From a candidate division CSSED10-310 bacterium (GTDB taxonomy: Bacteria > CSSED10-310 > JAFGDC01), in NCBI GenBank assembly GCA_016932295.1, contig JAFGDC010000534.1, forward strand, positions 1 through 6,442: a stretch of DNA of 6,442 nt. Reading direction: 5' to 3'. Positions 1 to 6,065 of this stretch are shown here, piece by piece. Numbering within the stretch: the first letter of the stretch is position 1; each line of letters opens with the position of its first letter. Both the position numbers and the translations under genes were made by a program. Under the pieces are notes generated by a model. It was not told where the DNA came from. It searched no databases and worked only from the letters and a program-made list of their open reading frames with translations.

Positions 1-1880
1 GGGTTGGTGTCCATGTGTTCTTCCAGGCAGACAACCACCTGGTTGGTCACGAACGAATAATACGAGCCGTAATTGTCATCCATAGCCAGGTTGCCGGCTT
101 CATCCACGGATTCCACGTAGAATGCGTACGCCGTGCAGGGCTCCAGATCGTCGAGATCCAGCAGATGCACGGTGACCAGATCGTCGTCCTCCCACAACTG
201 GGTGGGCGGAAGGGTGCTCCCCACATAGACCCGGGACGAAGCCGCCTCATTGGTCGTCCAGGTGATCCGGGCCTTGTCGTGGGTCTTCCAGACCACGCTC
301 ACGCCACCGATGATGGGCGCCACACAGTCCACTCCGGCCTCGTCGGCGACATCCACCGCCTGGCCGGAACCATTGTCATCGTCATGGTAGGTCACGGTCA
401 CCTCGTCACCATGCGACACCTGGAGGATACCATCGACGCCCGGCGCACCGGAGGCGGTCTCAATTGTCCCCTGGAAAATTCCGGATGGCGTATTCAACTC
501 GTTCAGCGTAATGGTTTCCCCCGCGGGTTCGGTGTCACTCACCAGAACCACGCTGGCGCAGCCGGCACCCATGAGGTCGACGTCGCCCACCTCGATAAGC
601 ACCGTATCATCGCAGTTCACGTTGTCCTTGAAGAAGGTGACATAACCGGCTGAAGTGGGACCGCTGCCGGCGAGGCTTACCGTTGCTCCGTAACCTGCCG
701 GTTCCTCTTGATACTGAGGACTTTCATCGGCGGTGTCATGGGTTTCGGCATACAGGAACGCCTCGTCCATGGTGACGATGTCGTCGTTGTTGGAGTCGGC
801 ATCGACCGGTGTGCCGTCCGGTTCCATCCAGCGCACCGCCGCCGTCCAGTAATACACGAATTCATCGTAGATGTAGTCGGGACCCATGGCCCAGGAAGAC
901 TCGTCGTGACGCGCCGCACTCATTACCACCCGGTTCCCGGTGCCGGCGAGATTGTCCAGGAACCCGCCCGAATAACATTGCTCGAACACGTAGATCTCAT
1001 CACCGCATTCGATTGGATCCACCAGCGCGGCGAACGCCGCATCGGTGATTTCTTCACCCCACAGATTCAGGGACGTGCTCCAGCCGCCGTTACTGCTGCC
1101 ATGGTCAGTCGCATAGACCAGCAGGGTGTCCTGCGCGGTGAGTATGCCATCCAGGGCTCCGAACACGGTCGTCAGGTTAGCGACGGTGCATGAATGAGTG
1201 ATGTCGTCATCGCCGTCACCGTCCAGATCGGGATTGGAATTAGTGCCGTCGCTGCGGTCCGCCGCCGGATTGAGGCCGTCGGAAATCAACGCGTAGATGT
1301 GATCGTCGGGATAGTCGTACACGTCGACCAACGTTGTGTAGATCTCGGAGATATCGTTCCAATACCGCGGATAGTTGGAATACTGGCTGGCACCGCCTGA
1401 AATCAGCACCGCGTAGAGGTTGTCCGGGTTCCGCGATGCCGACCTGCGGATGGTTTTCAACGGAGCGACGGGCGGTGCCGGTGCGAATTCGCCGATCCGC
1501 GAACCGATGAGACACTTCATCCGCGGCAGCAGTTCGGGCGGCTGCGTGTGATCCACCACCTCGTATGAACCATCAACGGGATCGATGAACACGTAGCGGC
1601 AGGCGTGCTCCCAGTTGGCGCCCGGTTGATCGTCGATGAACACGAACCAGCGGGCCGTATCCAACACGGTAACCCGAGTTCGCCATGTTTCGATCCCGGT
1701 GCCGGCGGGCATGATCGATTCACTCACATACACCGAGACATTATCCGCACCTTCGGACAAAAACTCCGCCGCCACCAGGCCAGCCACTGCTTCAGGACTG
1801 TCCAGGTTCGCGAAACCCGTCGCGATCGACGGAACTACGCACATCAGCATCAGACACATCAAACTCAGCTTTTTCGTCAT
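1..1880 (-). CDS. Secreted C13-family (legumain/caspase-fold) cysteine peptidase, multidomain, 3' end cut by window edge
   Basis: The frame is open from ATG 1880-1878 to the left edge (626 codons seen, no stop). Residues 1-22 look like a Sec signal peptide (KK, then a hydrophobic stretch rich in Leu and Met). Residues 25-125 form an N-terminal domain of propeptide style. The peptidase domain is about 155-385. It opens with YAVLISGG, and the presumed catalytic dyad is His260 in TDHGSS and Cys302 in EQCYSGGF, the order and spacing expected of clan CD enzymes. An acidic Ca-type loop (DLDGDGDDD, 218-226) lies before the His. A good EF-hand-like loop spans 362-373 (D362, N364, D366, V369, E373). 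Residues 395-515 look Ig-like, and 520-612 look like FnIII (ITWTTNEAASSRVYVG). More domains or a sorting tail probably follow outside the window. The start is supported by GAAGGAAGGG at 1895-1886. The likely role is calcium-dependent extracellular or surface proteolysis. The family is seen in sequence, the substrate is unknown. Confidence 0.88.
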   Translation of the reverse strand, partial: MTKKLSLMCLMLMCVVPSIATGFANLDSPEAVAGLVAAEFLSEGADNVSVYVSESIMPAGTGIETWRTRVTVLDTARWFVFIDDQPGANWEHACRYVFIDPVDGSYEVVDHTQPPELLPRMKCLIGSRIGEFAPAPPVAPLKTIRRSASRNPDNLYAVLISGGASQYSNYPRYWNDISEIYTTLVDVYDYPDDHIYALISDGLNPAADRSDGTNSNPDLDGDGDDDITHSCTVANLTTVFGALDGILTAQDTLLVYATDHGSSNGGWSTSLNLWGEEITDAAFAALVDPIECGDEIYVFEQCYSGGFLDNLAGTGNRVVMSAARHDESSWAMGPDYIYDEFVYYWTAAVRWMEPDGTPVDADSNNDDIVTMDEAFLYAETHDTADESPQYQEEPAGYGATVSLAGSGPTSAGYVTFFKDNVNCDDTVLIEVGDVDLMGAGCASVVLVSDTEPAGETITLNELNTPSGIFQGTIETASGAPGVDGILQVSHGDEVTVTYHDDDNGSGQAVDVADEAGVDCVAPIIGGVSVVWKTHDKARITWTTNEAASSRVYVGSTLPPTQLWEDDDLVTVHLLDLDDLEPCTAYAFYVESVDEAGNLAMDDNYGSYYSFVTNQVVVCLEEHMDTN

Positions 1881-1931
1881 GTGTTCCCTTCCTTCTTTGG
1901 AGTTACCTTAGTCGGATCAACTGCCGGTATT

Positions 1932-1960
1932 TAATTACTCGACCATATATAGAAAATCAA
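1932..1960 (-). promoter_or_regulatory. Putative sigma70-type promoter for the C13 peptidase gene
   Basis: On the minus strand, TTGATT (1960-1955) is followed after exactly 17 bases by TAATTA (1937-1932), in the most AT-rich stretch of the window. It lies about 50 bases upstream of the ATG at 1880. The -35 element is close to consensus, but the -10 is a poor match. TTAAAT three bases further on fits better but gives a 20-base spacer. The position, directly after the operon's hairpin and before a gene with a strong ribosome binding site, supports separate transcription of the peptidase. This is inferred from base pattern only. Confidence 0.4.
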
Positions 1961-1962
1961 GT

Positions 1963-1995
1963 GGAGCCGCCTGACAACCAGGGTCCGGCGGCTCC
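1963..1995 (-). terminator. Rho-independent-like terminator of the four-gene membrane operon
   Basis: A perfect 9-bp GC-rich inverted repeat (GGAGCCGCC at 1963-1971, GGCGGCTCC at 1987-1995) encloses a 15-base loop. It starts 9 bases after the TAG stop of the DUF6754-like gene. On the minus strand the hairpin is followed by ACTTGATTTTC, a short and interrupted T-tract. Stem strength and position argue for a terminator. The imperfect T-tract and fairly long loop mean it may be leaky. Confidence 0.65.
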
Positions 1996-2004
1996 GCTCT
2001 CGTG

Positions 2005-3300
2005 CTATTGCAGTCCCAGGAAATGGAAGAAGCTGAAACTGCCGAATGCAGCCAGCACGATGCCGGTGAGCGCGGTGATAAGCAGCAGCATTTTCATGTA
2101 ATCCTGCGCCTTCAGCGTACCGCGCAGGACCGGTTCACGACCCAGGTATGCACTGGCGGCATAGAGTTCCTCGCCGATCAGCGTATAGTCGCAGGAAACG
2201 ATGAAGAAGGGCAGTTGCGTGGCGGAATCGGTGCCGGCGATCTGGATGGCTCCAGTAGCAGCGCCTGTTTCCGCCATGACCAGCGACTCAGCCCAGAACA
2301 TGCCCAGAAAAAAGTTGGTGGCCGGCTGCTCCCGCACGATGATGCCATCCACCGCGGCAGCGTAGCCGAACTGGCTGTCGGTCAGGAAGAATACGAGGTC
2401 GTCGCTGAACAGGTCGGGACGTCCCGCCTGGCTGAAGGAATTCTTCACCACCTCGCGAGCCACGGTGAAAACGATTGGATCGCGGTTGGGCACGATGATC
2501 TTGGTCTCGTAGGTGGCCGCTTTCTCGGCGATGGGACCGAGGATGTTCAAGGCCGCGATGGTGGCCACGTCGCTCATGCTTGAAAGTCCCGGCACGTACA
2601 GGATAGGCCGGCCCATTTCTGTCGCACGGCCGACCGCCTCCTCCACCGCATCCAGGCCGGCGATCCGGCGGATGAACAGGCTGGCCCCCGCCTTGGCCCT
2701 GGACACGAAGAACAGGACCAGAATGAAGAAGGCGCTCAACGCAATCAACACATTTATCCGGTTGGTGTTGAACAGATTGGCCCGGGGGGTCCCGGTGGCG
2801 GTCACGCCGGGTTCGCCGGTGATGCCAGCCTCCTGCGCCGCGACACTGACCGTCGTCTCCTTCCCATGCGTCAGCCTGGTAAATTCCAGGTCGTATTCCG
2901 ACTCGCCTCCCGGTAGCATCTGGCTGTTCCGGTAGATTTCTTTTCCAGTCGCCAGTTGCACCGCCGTCACCACCCAGGCATCGGCGGTTGTCGCGGGACG
3001 CCATTTGATGGCCAGGGCGGAGCCGTTGTCATCCTTCACATCCTTCACCACCAGTTCGCCACGCGGGGCACCCGGAACGCGAGGCGGCTCGGGCGCCGGC
3101 TCCGGTGGCGCGTCAATCGCGCCCTCCCCAATGGCGGCAGTGGCTGCATCCATCACCTCCCCGGAAAGATCGGAATCCGGCGCGGCAGCCGCCGCGGGCG
3201 CGCCGGCCTCGGCCGGCCCGGGTGGCTGCGCCAGCAGCGTAAAGGGCGGCAGGATGGAAACGATTCCGAACAACAGCACGAACAGCAGCTTGGTTCTCAT
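2005..3300 (-). CDS. DUF6754-like membrane protein with FnIII-like extracytoplasmic domain
   Basis: This is a 431-residue protein and the last gene of the operon. A Sec signal peptide (MRTKLLFVLL... to about LLAQ25) is followed by an Ala/Pro-rich linker (26-80, with PPEPAPEPP) and an FnIII-like beta domain (about 80-172, including ALAIKWRP and ATGKEIYRN). A TM helix spans about 182-200 and is followed by a positive cluster (SRAKAGASLFIRR), which places the next domain in the cytoplasm. The core at 205-400 has an alpha/beta look (RPILYVPGLSSMSDVATIAALNILG; TKIIVPNRDP; DLVFFLTDSQFGYAAAVDGII; GAIQIAGTDSATQLPFFIVSCDYTLIGEELYAASAYLG). From memory I match it to the uncharacterised family DUF6754. 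A last TM helix covers about 403-425. No catalytic motif is evident. The ATG at 3300 is served by AAAGGGGG (3312-3305), which overlaps the stop of the upstream gene. The function is unknown. It probably forms a complex with the three genes upstream. Confidence 0.85.
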   Translation of the reverse strand: MRTKLLFVLLFGIVSILPPFTLLAQPPGPAEAGAPAAAAAPDSDLSGEVMDAATAAIGEGAIDAPPEPAPEPPRVPGAPRGELVVKDVKDDNGSALAIKWRPATTADAWVVTAVQLATGKEIYRNSQMLPGGESEYDLEFTRLTHGKETTVSVAAQEAGITGEPGVTATGTPRANLFNTNRINVLIALSAFFILVLFFVSRAKAGASLFIRRIAGLDAVEEAVGRATEMGRPILYVPGLSSMSDVATIAALNILGPIAEKAATYETKIIVPNRDPIVFTVAREVVKNSFSQAGRPDLFSDDLVFFLTDSQFGYAAAVDGIIVREQPATNFFLGMFWAESLVMAETGAATGAIQIAGTDSATQLPFFIVSCDYTLIGEELYAASAYLGREPVLRGTLKAQDYMKMLLLITALTGIVLAAFGSFSFFHFLGLQ

Positions 3301-3310
3301 GGTGCCCCCT

Positions 3311-4018
3311 TTACAACAAGCCCAGCCACTCGCCGAGCAGGAAGTCGATCCTCCCCACCAACAGCGAGATACGGGCCATGACGGTATATCCGAATGCAGC
3401 GCCGAATCCGAGCATCAGGTAGATCATGCCCAGCTTGCTGGTCACCTTGAGCGGTCCGGTATGCTCCAGTGAAAAGATGAACAGCATCATGACGGAGAGC
3501 ACGCCGATGATGAGCAGGGGACCGTACACCGCCTCCATGAAGTTCAGCAAGTTGGGCTCCGCGAATAATACCTTGAACCTCGCCACCGAGATGAGCGGAA
3601 TGAGTTGCCCGCCCACCTCTTCGACGAAGGTTCCACGCAACTGGCGCAGCACGTTGGCGAGCATGGTCATGGGCAGCGCCAGTCCCGACCCCATTCCCAT
3701 GATGAAGGCGATGGGATAGCGCGCCACCCAGGTGTACTTCTTGGTGAAATAACTGAGGTAGCACATGCCCAGCAGCGCCGGCAGGCCAACCCTCAGGATC
3801 TTCATGCCGATGGACATGTCCGGCGATAACAGGGCATCGATGACTCTTGGCTTGAACACGATGCTATAGGCCAGGATCAGGGAATACCCCACCGAGGTGC
3901 CCACCAGCAGATGCTCGGCGAACTTGTAGAAGGGATTATCCTTGTACAGAAAAGAGTAAATCGCCAGGGTCATCACGGCGGCGACCGTGGTCCAGATGAT
4001 TTGTGCTGTCGGTCCCAT
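3311..4018 (-). CDS. Uncharacterised 6-TM integral membrane protein (third gene of the membrane operon)
   Basis: This 235-residue protein is almost entirely hydrophobic, with about six TM segments near 5-24, 37-56, 74-90, 103-121, 161-182 and 196-220. Stretches that look constrained are KDNPFYKFAEHLLVGTSVGY (26-45), with charged Asp, Lys, Glu and His between or at the edge of helices 1 and 2, and the C-terminal GYTVMARISLLVGRIDFLLGEWL (210-232). Pro, Gly and Met occur within several helices, as in channels or transport scaffolds, but I see no known transporter signature. I chose ATG 4018 over the in-frame TTG at 4024, because AGAGAGG (4031-4025) sits 6 bases from the ATG and directly abuts the TTG. 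The gene follows its upstream neighbour after 2 bases and is followed after 10 bases by the DUF6754-like gene. No function can be assigned. A membrane subunit of the operon's complex is the best inference. Confidence 0.83.
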   Translation of the reverse strand: MGPTAQIIWTTVAAVMTLAIYSFLYKDNPFYKFAEHLLVGTSVGYSLILAYSIVFKPRVIDALLSPDMSIGMKILRVGLPALLGMCYLSYFTKKYTWVARYPIAFIMGMGSGLALPMTMLANVLRQLRGTFVEEVGGQLIPLISVARFKVLFAEPNLLNFMEAVYGPLLIIGVLSVMMLFIFSLEHTGPLKVTSKLGMIYLMLGFGAAFGYTVMARISLLVGRIDFLLGEWLGLL

Positions 4019-4020
4019 GG

Positions 4021-4941
4021 TCAACCTCTCTTCTTTTCTTTACGGTCGAAGAGGAAATACGTGATGTTCCCGAGAAGGATGAAGGCGATGATCACGATAT
4101 GCGCGACCGACTGCGGATTCATGGCGCGGCGGGCGCGATACCGGTCGTTCTCGTATTTCAACCTGGTTGCCGCGTCGAACCCCTCCATCCGCGGTTCGTA
4201 GGTACCGAGCTTCCTGTCCAGCTCATCGAGCAGTTTCTCGTACTCCGCGGCGCCCTTGATCCCGCCCATCATGCCGAGAAACTGCCCGGTTTGCAGGTAG
4301 GGATAGAAATCAGTGGCGCTGACGGCCGTAACGCCGGTGGCAACCGGTACGTTGTACCTTGTGCCCGCGTAGGTCACCCACGCCTTGGGCATAGTGTTGC
4401 CGGCGATGCTCACCAGCAGCCCGATGTCATCATAATTGGTGATCCGCTGGAGCATGGGAATCTCACTGCTTGGGGTACCATAGTAATCGCTCGGATACAC
4501 CGACTTGATGTCCTCTCCGATACCCAGCATCACCACCACCGGTGGCGTCTGGAAGCCGAGAAACGACCAGTCCTCACCGTTTGTCGCATTATACTCCGCG
4601 GCCACGGTGGTCATGGCATCGATTCCCAATCCCATGCCGGTCAATACATTCGTGATGCCGATAACCGGTACGCCGCGCAACACGCAGTGCCTGGTGAGCG
4701 CCGTTGTCATCGGCTGCAGTTCGGGCTGGGTCGAGGGATCGTAATCGATGGAAATCAGCACCGCCTTACCCGTACCCACGAGGCTCTCGACCTTGTCGAA
4801 GATTCGCTGGACTTCGGGAGTGACCGTGGTGGGCAACCGTAAACCGGTAACCAGCGGAATCACCACGGACAGCAGGATGATCAGGTAGATGATCCTGCGG
4901 TCCAGATCGCGGATCTGCTTCATCACCTTCGCGCCGCTCAT
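4021..4941 (-). CDS. Uncharacterised membrane-anchored protein with large extracytoplasmic alpha/beta-like domain
   Basis: This is a 306-residue protein. A positively charged start (KQIRDLDRR) precedes a TM helix at 17-34. A soluble domain spans about 35-277, a second TM helix about 278-298, and the tail is very basic (DRKEKKRG). The positive-inside rule puts both ends in the cytoplasm and the 240-residue domain outside. The domain alternates beta-type strands and helices: KAVLISIDYDPSTQPELQPM (59-78), VPVIGITNVLTGMGLG (91-106), TPPVVVMLGIGED (132-144) and DDIGLLVSIAGN (171-182). It then has a Gly/Thr-rich stretch, GVTAVSATDFYPYLQTGQ (203-220), leading to GMMGGIKGAAEYEKLL. This recalls a periplasmic binding or Rossmann-like layout, but I recognise no named family. 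The ATG overlaps the previous stop as ATGA, which indicates translational coupling. It may be the sensing, ligand-binding or assembly domain of the complex encoded by this operon. Confidence 0.85.
   Translation of the reverse strand: MSGAKVMKQIRDLDRRIIYLIILLSVVIPLVTGLRLPTTVTPEVQRIFDKVESLVGTGKAVLISIDYDPSTQPELQPMTTALTRHCVLRGVPVIGITNVLTGMGLGIDAMTTVAAEYNATNGEDWSFLGFQTPPVVVMLGIGEDIKSVYPSDYYGTPSSEIPMLQRITNYDDIGLLVSIAGNTMPKAWVTYAGTRYNVPVATGVTAVSATDFYPYLQTGQFLGMMGGIKGAAEYEKLLDELDRKLGTYEPRMEGFDAATRLKYENDRYRARRAMNPQSVAHIVIIAFILLGNITYFLFDRKEKKRG
4025..4031 (-). promoter_or_regulatory. Ribosome binding site that decides the start of the third operon gene
   Basis: AGAGAGG on the minus strand lies within the last codons (Lys-Arg-Gly) of the upstream gene. 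It is 6 bases from ATG 4018 and has no spacing from the alternative TTG at 4024, so the ATG is the better start. Confidence 0.7.
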
Positions 4942-5561
4942 CCGCCACCTCCCAGGTAGCCGCGTTCAATCCCGAGAATGATCTTGATGGAAGTGGCAAT
5001 AATCCCGAGACCGACTCCCAGCTCGATACCACGCATTGCCGCGGTGGTGGGAATCAGCATGATCCACCGGGTGAGGGCGGAAAAATTACCCCAGATCAAA
5101 TCACCCAGGGGGATGCGTCCCAGCATCACGATGACACCCGCCACCAGCAGCAACGAAGCCTGCCAGTTGCGGGCGCGGAAGGCGCGGTAGGCGGCGGAGG
5201 AAATATAGAAGGCGAGGAGTGAAAACATCGTGGCTTGCAGAGGAATCTGGATGTAGGTGTAGATGTTCATGAAGAAAGAGTTTTCCTCGACGCCGAGGAG
5301 CAGTCCGATGAGGAATGTCGCCACCAGTGAGACAAGCGTGACCACGCTGAATCCCCAACCCGGAACCTTGCGCTTGATCTTGTTCCCATGCAGTCGCATG
5401 AGGCTGGACAGGCCGATCACCAGAGCGAAAATGCCGATCACACGCCCCCAATCCAACATCAGATTGTAGAAATACTCCGAGGCGGGATGCGGTATGAAGT
5501 ACTGAATCAACATCAGCACTCCCATGGTAAAGGTCAGATACAATGGAACATTGGTTTTCAA
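4938..5561 (-). CDS. Uncharacterised 6-TM integral membrane protein (first gene of the membrane operon, TTG start)
   Basis: This is a 207-residue hydrophobic protein with about six TM segments near 5-22, 38-56, 70-90, 105-124, 133-150 and 177-195. The loop between helices 2 and 3 is basic (RLHGNKIKRK, 56-65) and therefore likely cytoplasmic. Patterned stretches are IPLQATMFSLLAFYISSAAYRAFRARN (106-132) and the C-terminal RGIELGVGLGIIATSIKIILGIERGYLG (177-204), whose small-residue GxxLGxGLG spacing suits tight helix packing. The start is TTG at 5561, because GAGGTG (5572-5567) lies 5 bases away. An in-frame TGA sits just upstream, and the first ATG downstream would remove most of helix 1. The last codons (GGA GGT GGC GGA) also form the Shine-Dalgarno sequence of the next gene, which explains the Gly tail. 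It begins the four-gene operon. No enzyme or transporter motif is visible and the function is unknown. Confidence 0.83.
   Translation of the reverse strand: MKTNVPLYLTFTMGVLMLIQYFIPHPASEYFYNLMLDWGRVIGIFALVIGLSSLMRLHGNKIKRKVPGWGFSVVTLVSLVATFLIGLLLGVEENSFFMNIYTYIQIPLQATMFSLLAFYISSAAYRAFRARNWQASLLLVAGVIVMLGRIPLGDLIWGNFSALTRWIMLIPTTAAMRGIELGVGLGIIATSIKIILGIERGYLGGGG
4946..4953 (-). promoter_or_regulatory. Ribosome binding site encoded in the Gly tail of the preceding gene
   Basis: GGGAGGTG, 4 bases before ATG 4941, lies inside the final Gly codons of the first operon gene. Together with the ATGA stop/start overlap, it points to coupled translation of the first two proteins. Confidence 0.7.
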
Positions 5562-6065
5562 GTCAGCACCTCATTTTCTGCGCGTGAGCCAGTGATACCG
5601 AACCTGTGGTGGTACGCGGGGAGACGGCGGCCCCACACAATCATGCCCGGACCGCACCGACAAAGAACCATTCATTCAGTCACTCATGGTGGATGTGATT
5701 TCCCGTCAGGCACACGATACCCATCAGGCCGTCGAACCAGAGACGCGGAGACAACGGGCAGCGGCCGGAATCACAGGCATCCGGACAGGCGACCATGCAG
5801 GACCCGTTATGCCACGGCGCGCTCACATCCTCTCCCTTGCTGTGCCACTCTTCGTGACCAAGTTTACCAGACCTTACCAGATGCATCGGAAACGGCGCAA
5901 CTGACAAGCCGGTCCAGCCAGTTATTCACATCACCGGTCCCGGGCGACCGCACGCTGATGAGTGACAGCATAAATCAATCCGGTTCCGACCGCTCCTTTA
6001 TGCTCATTCCGCCGGTGCATGAGCACATTCCCTTCGTTCATACTCTCCGGCCGGCACCAGGCCCA
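5562..6065. other. Intergenic region without a convincing gene, upstream of the membrane operon
   Basis: This stretch of 504 bases lies between the phosphatase stop and the operon's first gene, and must hold the operon promoter if the operon is not read through from the phosphatase. I see no clear -35/-10 pair. Near the operon, TATCAC occurs within GGTATCACT (about 5592-5600, minus strand), but it has no acceptable partner. The region also holds the direct repeat TTACCAG (5864-5870 and 5874-5880), the repeat CCGGTCC (5909-5915 and 5934-5940), and a hairpin TGCTCAT/ATGAGCA (6001-6007 with 6019-6025). A 75-codon minus-strand ORF (5907-5680, TTG start, several Cys) lacks a good ribosome binding site and is treated as doubtful. 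No tRNA or known RNA fold was recognised. Confidence 0.6.
5567..5572 (-). promoter_or_regulatory. Ribosome binding site supporting a TTG start for the operon's first gene
   Basis: GAGGTG with a 5-base spacer precedes TTG 5561-5559. The site also lies inside a minimal ORF, ATG AGG TGC TGA (5574-5563), which ends one base before the TTG. Initiation at that ATG would mask or compete with the site. This may be chance or may lower the operon's translation. Confidence 0.6.

Noticed and set aside
15..653. Plus-strand reading frame of 212 codons
   Set aside because: It is antisense to the C13 peptidase gene, whose frame is continuous and has clear domains. The plus-strand translation shows no family features.
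218..1255. Reading the acidic DLDGDGDDD loop of the peptidase as evidence for a dockerin and a cellulosome-like system
   Set aside because: There is only one such loop, placed inside the peptidase domain before the catalytic His and not as a paired C-terminal module. It fits a calcium loop of the peptidase.
2002..2583. Plus-strand reading frame of 193 codons
   Set aside because: It is antisense to the DUF6754-like gene and overlaps its conserved core. It has no independent support.
4019..4024. TTG at 4024 as start of the third operon gene
   Set aside because: The Shine-Dalgarno sequence AGAGAGG abuts this codon with no spacer, while ATG 4018 has an ideal 6-base spacing.
4003..4842. Plus-strand reading frame of 279 codons
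   Set aside because: It lies antisense to the membrane-anchored protein with TM helices and a good start. Its composition is that of a mirror frame.
6001..6025. Hairpin TGCTCAT/ATGAGCA as a terminator of the phosphatase gene
   Set aside because: It has a 7-bp mixed stem and no T-tract after it on either strand. A nearby 4-bp stem (5981-5992) followed by ATTGATTTAT on the minus strand is also too weak to call.
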